Positions 10,800 through 18,912 of a stretch of DNA of 64,000 nucleotides are shown here, piece by piece. Below the pieces are notes generated by a model. The model saw only the letters and a list, made by a program, of their open reading frames with translations. It searched no databases and was not told the origin of the DNA. Each line of letters starts with the position of its first letter. Positions within the stretch are counted from its first letter, which is position 1. A program made the translations under genes and the position numbers. The DNA comes from Hyphomicrobiales bacterium (lineage in GTDB: Bacteria; Pseudomonadota; Alphaproteobacteria; Rhizobiales; Rhizobiaceae): the NCBI GenBank assembly GCA_900471605.1, contig UCEY01000025.1, positions 186,001 to 250,000 of the forward strand, written 5' to 3'.

Positions 10800-11677
10800 G
10801 CCAACCGGAGATCATCACACCCAAGGTGAGGCGCCTCATCGACTTTCCGTTGAAGGTTGGAGAATCGCCCACCTGGGACGACCGCACCGGAGACCTCTGG
10901 CTGGTCGACATCCTGGCCCCGGCGGCGATCTGCCTGCGTGCCGACGGACGGGTCGAACGCTTCGAGATGCCGTTCAAGATCGGCTGCCTCGCACTCTGCG
11001 AAAGCGGCGATATCGCCGTCGCGCTGGAAAACGGCGTTCACCTCCTGAACCCGAAGACCGGAACGATGAAGCTGCTCTGCGATCCCGATGGCGGGCGCCC
11101 CGACAGCCGGCTCAACGACGGCAAGGTCGGCCCCGACGGCTGCTTCTGGATCGGCACGCGCGACGAAGCGGTTCCACAGACCGGCAATGCCCGCCTCTAC
11201 CGGGTCATGCCCGACGGTTCGTTCACCACCGTCGTCGATGGCGGCCTCCTGACCTCCAATGGCCTTGCCTGGAGCCCGGACGGCCGAACCATGTACCACT
11301 CGGACAGCAGCGGCCTCTTCGCCCAGGTTTTCGATTTCGATCCGCAGAAAGGCGTCACCGGTCCCCCTCGCCGGCTGCATGATTTCACACCGGCGGAAGG
11401 CCGCCCGGATGGCGCTGCCATGGATGCGGACGGTTTCTATTGGATCGCAGGTGTCCTGTCGGGTGGCGTCAACCGGTTATCGCCGGAAGGCGAGGTCGTC
11501 GAAATCTACAAGATGCCTGCCAAATCTCCGACCATGCCGTGTTTCGGAGGCCCGGATCTTGCGACGATCTACGTCACCACGCTCTTTACCGACAACAACG
11601 GCACGTTCGAGCACGGGACGCTTTTCGCCTTCGAAGCCGGCATCCGCGGCACACCCGTCCACCGCTTCAAGATCTGA
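10796..11677 (+). CDS. SMP-30/gluconolactonase-family lactonase
   Basis: A 293-residue six-bladed beta-propeller hydrolase of the SMP-30/LRE family. Metal-site residues are seen as Glu in GESPTW (about 24), Asn in RLNDGK, Asn in SNGLAWSPDG and Asp in GRPDG. It is translationally coupled to udh by an ATGA overlap, so the likely job is opening the galactaro- or glucarolactone made by uronate dehydrogenase to give the free aldarate. The pathway role is inferred from position; members of this family also act on gluconolactone and arabinonolactone. No signal peptide, so cytoplasmic. Confidence 0.88.
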   Translation: MSQPEIITPKVRRLIDFPLKVGESPTWDDRTGDLWLVDILAPAAICLRADGRVERFEMPFKIGCLALCESGDIAVALENGVHLLNPKTGTMKLLCDPDGGRPDSRLNDGKVGPDGCFWIGTRDEAVPQTGNARLYRVMPDGSFTTVVDGGLLTSNGLAWSPDGRTMYHSDSSGLFAQVFDFDPQKGVTGPPRRLHDFTPAEGRPDGAAMDADGFYWIAGVLSGGVNRLSPEGEVVEIYKMPAKSPTMPCFGGPDLATIYVTTLFTDNNGTFEHGTLFAFEAGIRGTPVHRFKI

Positions 11678-11695
11678 AGCGGTTACCTTTGGGTA

Positions 11696-13276
11696 TCAGA
11701 GGGCTTTGCTAAGGGGCTGCACAAGCTCGGCTTCTGTCATTCGCCAGGTGTTCCGACCGTCAGACTTCGCCCGATAGAGCGCGCGGTCGGCGGACTGGAC
11801 AAGTGTCTCACGATCGCTGCCGACAATGCTTGCAGCGGCGATACCGATGCTGATGCCAATACTGATGGATAGGCCCTTGATCCGGAAAGGCTCATTGAAA
11901 GCCGCTATGCATCGATCCGCAAGGTCGGTATCCACGGGTCCCTCGGTTTTCACAAGGATGGCGAATTCGTCGCCGCCGAGCCGTGCGACCAGATGCCCGC
12001 CCGCTGCCGAACGCAGCCGCTCGCCGGTCATCTTCAACACCTCGTCGCCGGCCGCGTGGCCGAACGTGTCATTGACCGGCTTGAACCCGTCGAGATCGAG
12101 GCAGTAGACGACAACGACGCCTTGCGTTTCCGGCTTGAGCGCTTCGTCGAGCGCTTTATAGAATTGCATCCGGTTCGGCAGGCCGGTCAGGACGTCGTGG
12201 TGGGCCAACCGGTTGGCCTCGGCCTCCGCCAGCACCCGGTCGCTGACATCGGCGATGGTCAGCAGGAGCCGTCGGTGGCTGCCGTCGTAGAGCAGCCGGA
12301 CATAGATGAGGACGTGGTGCTCCTGCCCGTTCGCCGTGCGCTGACGCCAGACGGTGCGGGCTTCGCAATCGCCTTCGAGATGGCGAAGCCTGCCGGCGAA
12401 CTCCGCACCCTGGCCTTCGATGTGCATGTCGAAGACGGCTTTGGCCAGAAGGACCGATCTCTCGTAACCATAGAATTGAAGCGCCGCGTGATTGGCTTCA
12501 AGGATCGCAAGGCTGTCGCCATCGCAGAGCAGCATCGGCATCGGGTTCGCGTCGAACAATTGCCGACGCCATTCTTCCCTTTGCTTGAGGCTGCTGATGT
12601 CGATGCGCATGCCGATGGCGCCGCCGTCGGGCGTGCGGCGGTCGTCATAGCGCAACCATCGCCCGTCTTTCATCTGCCGCTCTTCCTGGGAGACGGGCTG
12701 GCGAAACCTGGCCATGCGTTCGGCAAGCCAGACATTCGGATCCTGCACGACTTCCTGAATGCTGCCGCCCGCGAGGCTGATTTTCAGAATCTCCTCGAAC
12801 GGAATGCCAGGTCTCAGATAGTCTGCGATATCGGCATAGAGATCGGCATACTTCTGGTTCCAAAGCACGTAACGATCCCTTGAATCGAAGACGCAGACAG
12901 CCTGCGGCAGCATCTCGATCACGTATCGGAGCCGAAGATTGGCCTCTCTTGCAGCAAGTCCGGCGGCGTCCTGCAGTCCGCCGGTCTCGATCCAGACCAC
13001 GGTAATCGGTTCGCCCGATCCGGAACAGGGCGAAACCCTGATATGGCAGCTTCGTATTTCCCCGGCGACGCTGCGCAAGTGCACCGGCGAACTGTCGTGA
13101 TCGTCCAGCGGCCATGTCGGCAGGAGATCGGCAACGGCTGCGCCAGGCAAAGTCTCCTCCGCTCCCAAAAGGGAACGAGCCTCGGCATTCGCAAAAAGGA
13201 CGAAACCGGCCGCGTTCACGATGAGCGCGGCAATTGGACAGGATTCCAGCAAGACCATCACTTCCGCACCAAGCAT
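11696..13276 (-). CDS. PAS-domain diguanylate cyclase (GGDEF)
   Basis: A 526-residue protein with three PAS-like segments (about 1-105, 120-235, 240-345) and a C-terminal GGDEF domain with intact catalytic loop RLGGDEFAIL. No EAL domain is present. The product-inhibition site RxxD is not seen five residues before GGDEF, so feedback inhibition by cyclic-di-GMP may be absent. ATG 13276 is chosen because GAGGAAG precedes it at good spacing; the upstream GTG at 13291 lacks one. No transmembrane segment is evident, so it probably senses a cytoplasmic cue. It ends 18 bp from the convergent lactonase gene, inside a sugar-acid gene set. Confidence 0.92.
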   Translation of the reverse strand: MLGAEVMVLLESCPIAALIVNAAGFVLFANAEARSLLGAEETLPGAAVADLLPTWPLDDHDSSPVHLRSVAGEIRSCHIRVSPCSGSGEPITVVWIETGGLQDAAGLAAREANLRLRYVIEMLPQAVCVFDSRDRYVLWNQKYADLYADIADYLRPGIPFEEILKISLAGGSIQEVVQDPNVWLAERMARFRQPVSQEERQMKDGRWLRYDDRRTPDGGAIGMRIDISSLKQREEWRRQLFDANPMPMLLCDGDSLAILEANHAALQFYGYERSVLLAKAVFDMHIEGQGAEFAGRLRHLEGDCEARTVWRQRTANGQEHHVLIYVRLLYDGSHRRLLLTIADVSDRVLAEAEANRLAHHDVLTGLPNRMQFYKALDEALKPETQGVVVVYCLDLDGFKPVNDTFGHAAGDEVLKMTGERLRSAAGGHLVARLGGDEFAILVKTEGPVDTDLADRCIAAFNEPFRIKGLSISIGISIGIAAASIVGSDRETLVQSADRALYRAKSDGRNTWRMTEAELVQPLSKAL

Positions 13277-13470
13277 GGCTTCCTCAAGCACTGCCGACTA
13301 AAACGGGAACAATTTTCTGGTCGAAGGTTACGCGGGAAGAATAAAATAAATCGCTAAAGTTCAAACGCGCATATGAATGACGCATCATCGCTCTCATTTG
13401 CGACGGCGATTTACGGGGCTTCCGCTCACATCCGGAGCGGCGCCCTGTCATCAAGGCGCGGTATGTCCCG

Positions 13471-14454
13471 TTACACGCGGCCGCCAAGCTCATCCTCGAT
13501 ATGAACCCGGATGATCTCGTCGAAACTCTTTTCCGCGGTGAAGCCGAGAGCCGTGGCGCGCTTTGCCTCAAAACCGGGTGCCCAGCCTGCCACCATTCTC
13601 ATGATCATTTCGTCCGGTACACGACGAATGAGGTTTACGGCCTTTTCGCCCGCCACGCGCCGGAGCGCATCGATCTGCTCGCCGACGGTTGCGCTGACGC
13701 CCGGCATGGAAAGATTGCGATGCGGGCCGACCTGCACGATGTCCATGTTCGCCGCATGGACGAGATATCCGACCGCCGAGCGAGGCGACGTATGCCAGTG
13801 GCGGACGTCGTCGGGCACGGGGAGAATGGCCTCCTGGCCGATCAGTGGTTCTCGCAGAATATTCGAGAAGAACCCGGATGCCGCCTTGTTGGGCTTGCCG
13901 GGCCGGATGCACACGGTGGGCAGCCGGATGCCGATGCCCTCGAAGAAGCCCCGGCGGGTGTAATCAGACAGAAGCAGTTCCGAAATCGCCTTTTGGGTAC
14001 CATAGCTGGTCAGCGGCGTCAGATGGAAATCATCCGGAATCGGGAACGGCAACGGTGCACCTGCGACAGCGATGGACGACGTGAAAATGACCCGCGGCTT
14101 GTAACCGTCCTCACCGTTTGCAAGGCGGATCGCATCGAAGAGATAGCGGGTCCCGTCCAGGTTGACACGGTAGCCCTTTTCGAAATCGAGTTCCGCCTCG
14201 GCCGAAACGATCGCGGCAAGGTGAAAGATCACGTCGGGGCGGGATAGGATGAGCCTTTCCGCCTCGCCCGGCATGGAGAGGTCGGCGCCGCTCGATATCA
14301 CAGATCCGGAAAATCCTTCCGGATGACCGGGTTTTACGACGTCGACGAGGGTCAGCTTGTCGATCGGCTTGCCGAGAACCGCGCCTTCCGCAATGAGACG
14401 CGTCGTCAGTTTGCGGCCCACCATCCCGGCCGCGCCTATGATCAGAATATGCAT
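13471..14454 (-). CDS. denD: NAD-dependent epimerase/dehydratase family, DenD-like (D-erythronate dehydrogenase)
   Basis: A 327-residue extended short-chain dehydrogenase. It has the GAAGMVGR dinucleotide motif at residues 8-15, HLAAIVS, FTSSIAV, and the catalytic YGTQK. Segments such as RLPTVCIRPGKPNKAASGFF and the late RRVPDEMI are shared with D-erythronate dehydrogenase (DenD), which oxidises the C2 hydroxyl of erythronate. The usual partners OtnC and OtnI are not adjacent, so the substrate could be another C4-C6 sugar acid. ATG 14454 follows GGGAGGAAAC. It is divergent from an FAD-linked 2-hydroxyacid dehydrogenase across a FadR/GntR-type palindrome. Confidence 0.8.
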   Translation of the reverse strand: MHILIIGAAGMVGRKLTTRLIAEGAVLGKPIDKLTLVDVVKPGHPEGFSGSVISSGADLSMPGEAERLILSRPDVIFHLAAIVSAEAELDFEKGYRVNLDGTRYLFDAIRLANGEDGYKPRVIFTSSIAVAGAPLPFPIPDDFHLTPLTSYGTQKAISELLLSDYTRRGFFEGIGIRLPTVCIRPGKPNKAASGFFSNILREPLIGQEAILPVPDDVRHWHTSPRSAVGYLVHAANMDIVQVGPHRNLSMPGVSATVGEQIDALRRVAGEKAVNLIRRVPDEMIMRMVAGWAPGFEAKRATALGFTAEKSFDEIIRVHIEDELGGRV

Positions 14455-14517
14455 GTTTCCTCCCATCTCCACCCGAAGCGCATGGATGCTGCGGGAACAC
14501 CAATATTTGTGTTGTAC

Positions 14518-14532
14518 GGTTGTCTGATAACC
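14518..14532. promoter_or_regulatory. FadR/GntR-type palindrome between denD-like and FAD dehydrogenase genes
   Basis: GGTTGTCTGATAACC; the core TTGTCTGATAA (14520-14530) fits the FadR-subfamily consensus TNGTNNNACNA except for one C to T change. It lies in the divergent promoter region and resembles the site at 16926. The likely binder is the GntR protein encoded at 16102; this is inference. Confidence 0.5.
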
Positions 14533-14621
14533 TTATATGCTCCCGTTGAAAACAGGATAGTTTTGCGCCGGATCCAAAGGCAAATCGAATTATCCGTGCA
14601 AGGGACGATTCCGAGGGAACC

Positions 14622-16073
14622 ATGCAGATGATGGGCCTGCAAGCTGACACGGTCGCAGAGCATCGCCTCCACCTGCGCTCGATGCTGGGCGAGGACCTCG
14701 CCCTGACAGACGCAGGTGCGATGGAGCGGTATTGCCGCGACTGGCACGGGGACGTGACAAGCGCTGCGATCGCCGTCCTCCGGCCGCGCACGACCGAAGA
14801 CGTGGCCGCTTGCGTGAAAGCCTGCCGTGAACTCGGCATTGCCATCGTCCCCCAGGGAGGCAATACCGGCCTTGTGCTCGGCGGCATTCCCGACATGCCG
14901 GAAGCCCAGGTCGTTCTCAGCCTGGAACGCCTGAACCGTATCCGCAAGATCGATGTCGATGACTTCTCCGCCGTGGTCGAGGCGGGCTGCATCCTGTGGG
15001 AGATGAAGGAAGCGATCGCGGCGCAGGGAATGTTCTTCCCGCTTGCGCTTGGTGCGCAGGGAAGCTGTCGGATCGGCGGCAATGTCTCGACCAATGCCGG
15101 CGGTATCAATGTGCTGCGATACGGCATGACGCGTGAACTCGTGCTGGGCCTGGAAGTCGTCTTGCCGGACGGTACGATCTTCGACGGGCTTTCGACGCTG
15201 AGGAAAGACAATCGCGGCATCGATCTGAAACAGCTCTTCATCGGCGCCGAGGGCACGCTCGGGATCGTTACTGCCGTATCCATCAAGCTGACACCCAACC
15301 CCGATCAGGTTGCCACCGCCCTTGTAGGCCTCGCGTCCCTGGAGGATGCGATCACGCTTTATCGCCGTGCCCGACGCGACTGCAGCGACCTGATGTCCGC
15401 CTTCGAATTCATGCCACCCCTCGCCTTCACGCTCGCCCGCGAAGCCATGCCGGACCTGCCGATACCGATTGCGGCCGATTACCCTTGCTATGTCCTCATG
15501 GAAGTATCGGGCTCGGGCCTCGTCGATATCGACGACCTGATGCAGCGGTTCCTCGAAGGCGTCATGGAAGAAGGCCTCGTGCTCGACGGCACGATTGCCT
15601 CGTCGCAGGCGCAGGCCAGAAACCTGTGGCTGATCCGCGAGGGAATGAACGAGGGCCAGGCGAGACGTGGTGTCCATATGCGCAGCGACGTGTCGGTTCC
15701 GCTCTCCAAGGTGCCCTCTTTTGTCGCCGAGGCCGAAAAGGCGATTCACGAGGTACTGCCGGACTGCGTCTGCGTCTCCTACGGCCATGTCGGCGATGGA
15801 AACGTCCATCTCAATGTCCTGCCGTCCACGGAACTGCCCCATGAGCAACGGCTCGATAGAATCTATCGATCCAAGACGATCCTGAACCAGGTGCTGGATC
15901 GCTTCGACGGGAGCCTCAGCGCCGAGCATGGTATCGGCCGGCTCAAGCGGCCGGATTTCGATGCGCGCCTTCCGGACACCAAGCGCCGGCTGCTGACCGC
16001 CATCAAAAATGCCATCGATCCGGACATGGTGATGAATCCGGGCTGCCAGTTGAATTTTACCCGCAAGTCGTAG
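14622..16073 (+). CDS. FAD-linked D-2-hydroxyacid dehydrogenase (GlcD/D-2-hydroxyglutarate dehydrogenase-like)
   Basis: A 483-residue flavoprotein of the vanillyl-alcohol-oxidase fold. An FAD-binding domain spans about 40-230 with PQGGNTGLVLGG, GAQGSCRIGGNVSTNAGG and FIGAEGTLGIVT; the C-terminal cap has SYGHVGDGNVHLNV and AEHGIGRLK, the metal/substrate motifs of D-lactate and D-2-hydroxyglutarate dehydrogenases. It would oxidise a D-2-hydroxyacid to the 2-keto acid, passing electrons to quinone or electron-transfer flavoprotein. ATG 14622 has GAGGGA upstream. It is followed by a GntR gene 28 bp downstream, probably co-transcribed. The exact hydroxyacid is not readable from sequence. Confidence 0.88.
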   Translation: MQMMGLQADTVAEHRLHLRSMLGEDLALTDAGAMERYCRDWHGDVTSAAIAVLRPRTTEDVAACVKACRELGIAIVPQGGNTGLVLGGIPDMPEAQVVLSLERLNRIRKIDVDDFSAVVEAGCILWEMKEAIAAQGMFFPLALGAQGSCRIGGNVSTNAGGINVLRYGMTRELVLGLEVVLPDGTIFDGLSTLRKDNRGIDLKQLFIGAEGTLGIVTAVSIKLTPNPDQVATALVGLASLEDAITLYRRARRDCSDLMSAFEFMPPLAFTLAREAMPDLPIPIAADYPCYVLMEVSGSGLVDIDDLMQRFLEGVMEEGLVLDGTIASSQAQARNLWLIREGMNEGQARRGVHMRSDVSVPLSKVPSFVAEAEKAIHEVLPDCVCVSYGHVGDGNVHLNVLPSTELPHEQRLDRIYRSKTILNQVLDRFDGSLSAEHGIGRLKRPDFDARLPDTKRRLLTAIKNAIDPDMVMNPGCQLNFTRKS

Positions 16074-16101
16074 AAGAGCGTCACAAGGGAGAGCGGGCGC
16101 C

Positions 16102-16818
16102 GTGGTAATGGATTTCAGCCAGATCAGACGAAACGATCATCTGCCCGCCCGGATCGCATCGCAGATCGGACGCGAGATCAGCGACGGCCGGATCGCAGCC
16201 GGGGAAAAGCTGCCGACGGAACATATCCTGGCAAAGACCTTCGGTGTCAGCCGGTCGGTCGTGCGCGAAGCGATCGCGCAGCTTCGCAATGAGGGCCTGG
16301 TCGAGACCCGGCAGGGTGTCGGGGCGTTCGCTACCGATATCGAGCGCCGTCATTCGATCCGCATAGAACAGGGCAATCTCGCAGACCGCCGCAGCTTTCA
16401 AAGCCTGTTTCAACTCAGGCTGCCGCTGGAGATCGAGGCTGCGGGGCTCGCAGCGGTCAATCATACGGCCGAAGACCTTTCGAAGCTCGACGAAGCGCTG
16501 GAACAGATGACGGGCGAAGAAAAATGGACCGAAAAAGGCATCCTCGCCGACCTCGCCTTCCATCGCCAGATCGCGGCTTCGACGCATAACGAATATTTCC
16601 TGCTATTCCTCGGTTTTATCGCAGAACGAATTCACCTGGCCATCAATACGGCCCGGGAAACGGCGGTGTTGACGGAAATCGTCGAGGTGACGATTGCCGA
16701 ACACGTCGCGATTCGAGACGCTCTGGCGAGCCGCGATCCGATCCGCGCCCGGGAGGCGATGCGCCATCACCTTGACGGCGCGGCAAGCCGGCTCGGTCTT
16801 CAGTTGCGGATTTTCTAG
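16102..16818 (+). CDS. GntR/FadR-family transcriptional regulator
   Basis: A 238-residue regulator with a GntR winged helix at about residues 12-78 (LPTEHILAKTFGVSRSVVRE) and a helical FCD-type effector domain behind it, with Asp/His metal positions around DLAFHRQIA and AEHVAIRDAL. GTG 16102 (AAGGGAG 10 bp upstream) or ATG 16108 could both be the start. It lies between the FAD dehydrogenase and the TRAP operon, and palindromes resembling FadR-type operators flank both. It probably represses these genes until a sugar or hydroxy acid is present. Confidence 0.9.
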   Translation: MVMDFSQIRRNDHLPARIASQIGREISDGRIAAGEKLPTEHILAKTFGVSRSVVREAIAQLRNEGLVETRQGVGAFATDIERRHSIRIEQGNLADRRSFQSLFQLRLPLEIEAAGLAAVNHTAEDLSKLDEALEQMTGEEKWTEKGILADLAFHRQIAASTHNEYFLLFLGFIAERIHLAINTARETAVLTEIVEVTIAEHVAIRDALASRDPIRAREAMRHHLDGAASRLGLQLRIF

Positions 16819-16925
16819 CCCTCTCGGCCGCAGCCGATCGTTGGATCGATCCAGGATTTCCCAAAGCTGTAAAGGGCCGCTGGACAGCACGTAAAACTCT
16901 CTCTAGAAATACCGCAGGTGGAAGG

Positions 16926-16944
16926 TTGTCAGACATCCTGACAA
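16926..16944. promoter_or_regulatory. Perfect 7-bp inverted repeat, candidate GntR operator before the TRAP operon
   Basis: TTGTCAG (16926-16932), 5-bp spacer, CTGACAA (16938-16944). The left arm with spacer, TTGTCAGACAT, also fits the FadR-type consensus with one mismatch. It lies between the gntR stop and dctQ, where the TRAP promoter should be, and shares TTGTC with the site at 14520. Confidence 0.55.
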
Positions 16945-17065
16945 TTGAACGGCGCGGAGAGGCGCCTTCCCCGGGGAAGGGAGGAGGAGCTGATGAGCCA
17001 GGTAATCAGCCGTTTGGAGATATCGAGCCCCAAGCACGGGCTTTGCTAGGAATTCCGGGGGGAGC

Positions 17066-17599
17066 ATGAAAAAAACAACCGATCTCTTTTTCAAAGTATT
17101 GGAAATTCTGTTGATCGTGCTGCTTGCAGCCATGGCGATCATGGTCTTTGCCAATGTCGTTCTTCGTTATGCGTTCAATTCGGGCCTGACGGTTTCCGAG
17201 GAGTTGTCACGCTACTTCTTCGTCTGGCTCACCTTCATCGGCGCCGTCGTCGCCTTTCGTGAGCACGGGCATCTCGGCGTCGAAACCGTCGTCGCGTTCT
17301 TTGGCCGGAAGGGACGCATCGTCCTGATGATCCTGTCCAACCTCATCATCCTGATCTGCTCGGTGATCTTTTTCTGGGGCACCTGGAAGCAGTTCGACAT
17401 CAACGCCAGCATGAGCGCCCCCGTGACAGGGCTCTCTATGATCTGGGTCTACGGTATCGGCCTGTTCACTGGCGGCGGAATGGCCATCATGGCGTTTGCA
17501 CGCCTGATCCGCTCGGTGACCGGCCGGACCACCGACGAGGAAATCGCTGCCTTTGCAGGCGAAAACCTGACGATCGAGCAGATGGCGGAGCGTACCTGA
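17066..17599 (+). CDS. dctQ: TRAP transporter small permease (DctQ)
   Basis: A 177-residue inner-membrane protein with four predicted transmembrane helices (about 10-32, 47-66, 88-108, 130-152). The early NVVLRYAFNSGLTVSEELSRY region and RYFFVWLTFIGA-like segment are typical of DctQ. It forms the small membrane unit of a sodium-driven TRAP importer with DctM and the periplasmic DctP encoded next. ATG 17066 directly follows GGGGGGAG. Its TGA overlaps the dctM ATG (TGATG), indicating coupled translation. Upstream is a GntR-type operator. Confidence 0.92.
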   Translation: MKKTTDLFFKVLEILLIVLLAAMAIMVFANVVLRYAFNSGLTVSEELSRYFFVWLTFIGAVVAFREHGHLGVETVVAFFGRKGRIVLMILSNLIILICSVIFFWGTWKQFDINASMSAPVTGLSMIWVYGIGLFTGGGMAIMAFARLIRSVTGRTTDEEIAAFAGENLTIEQMAERT

Positions 17600-18876
17600 T
17601 GACCCTTGTCGTCTTCATAGGATCTCTGCTCGGAGCCATGGCCATCGGTGTACCGGTCGCCTTTTCGCTGATGTTCTGCGGCGTCGTTCTCATGTGGTAC
17701 ATGGGAATGTTCAATACCCAGATCATCGCCCAGAACATGATCGCGGGTGCCGACACGTTTACCCTGCTGGCTATCCCCTTCTTCATTCTGGCCGGCGAAC
17801 TGATGAACTCGGGCGGGTTGTCGCGCCGCATCATCGACTTTGCGATTGCCTGCGTCGGTCATATTCGCGGCGGTCTCGGGATCGTTGCGATCATGGCCGC
17901 CATCATCATGTCGAGTATCTCCGGCTCGGCGGCCGCCGACACGGCGGCGCTTGCGGCGATCCTCATTCCGATGATGGCGAAGGCGGGCTACAACGTCCCC
18001 CGCTCCGGCGGCCTCATTGCCGCCGGCGGCATCATCGCGCCGGTCATCCCGCCGTCGATGGCCTTCATCGTCTTCGGCGTCGCGGCGAACGTCTCGATCA
18101 CCCAGCTCTTCATGGCCGGCATCTTTCCGGGCCTGCTGATGGGCATCTCGCTGATCGCCGCGTGGCTGATAGTCGTGCGCAAGGACAATGTTCAGCCGCT
18201 GCCGAAGGCACCGATGGGCGACCGTCTGCGCGCGACCGGCAGGGCTGCGTGGGCGCTCGGCATGCCGATCATCATCCTTGGCGGCATCAAGGCCGGCATC
18301 ATGACGCCGACCGAAGCCGCCGTGGTTGCCGCCGCCTATGCGCTCTTCGTCGGCATGGTCATCTACCGGGAGCTCAAACCGAGCGAACTGCCGCGCGTCA
18401 TCCTGCAGGCAGCCAAGACCACCTCCGTCATCATGTTCCTGGTGGCCGCGGCCCTCGTCTCGTCCTGGCTGATCACCGCGGCAAATATCCCCGCGGAAAT
18501 CGCCGGTTATATCGAGCCGCTCATCGACCGCCCGATGCTGCTGATGTTCGCCGTCATGATCCTCGTCCTGGTCGTCGGCACCGCCCTCGACCTGACCCCG
18601 ACCATCCTGATCCTAACGCCGGTACTGATGCCGATCATCAAACAGGCCGGCATAGATCCGGTCTACTTTGGCGTTCTTTTCATCATGAACAACTCCATCG
18701 GGCTGATCACTCCGCCAGTCGGCGTCGTTCTGAACGTGGTCAGCGGCGTTGCCCGCATTCCGCTCGGAAAGGTGACTGCCGGCGTGTGGCCATTCCTGGT
18801 CGCGCAGACGATCGTGCTTTTCCTTCTGGTCCTGTTTCCGGACCTCGTCATCGTGCCCGCGCGGTGGCTGCACTAG
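17599..18876 (+). CDS. dctM: TRAP transporter large permease (DctM)
   Basis: A 425-residue polytopic membrane protein, the usual DctM length, with 11-12 hydrophobic segments. Conserved family segments include SGSAAADTAAL, PPSMAFIVFG, GIMTPTEAAVVAA and the late NNSIGLITPPVGVVLN. It is the sodium-coupled translocation channel of the TRAP system and is coupled to dctQ by a one-base overlap. Gene order here is Q-M-P. From its neighbours (udh, lactonase, enolase-family enzymes) the substrate is probably a uronate or other sugar acid. Confidence 0.94.
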   Translation: MTLVVFIGSLLGAMAIGVPVAFSLMFCGVVLMWYMGMFNTQIIAQNMIAGADTFTLLAIPFFILAGELMNSGGLSRRIIDFAIACVGHIRGGLGIVAIMAAIIMSSISGSAAADTAALAAILIPMMAKAGYNVPRSGGLIAAGGIIAPVIPPSMAFIVFGVAANVSITQLFMAGIFPGLLMGISLIAAWLIVVRKDNVQPLPKAPMGDRLRATGRAAWALGMPIIILGGIKAGIMTPTEAAVVAAAYALFVGMVIYRELKPSELPRVILQAAKTTSVIMFLVAAALVSSWLITAANIPAEIAGYIEPLIDRPMLLMFAVMILVLVVGTALDLTPTILILTPVLMPIIKQAGIDPVYFGVLFIMNNSIGLITPPVGVVLNVVSGVARIPLGKVTAGVWPFLVAQTIVLFLLVLFPDLVIVPARWLH

Positions 18877-18912
18877 GCCCCAGTCTCAATTCAACATCCA
18901 TGGGAGGATAAA

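Noticed and set aside
11696-13276. A c-di-GMP inhibitory I-site in the GGDEF protein
   Set aside because: No RxxD is found at the expected distance before GGDEF.
14442-15929. A 495-codon minus-strand open frame opposite the FAD dehydrogenase
   Set aside because: It opposes a gene with clear flavoprotein motifs and also crosses the regulatory gap.
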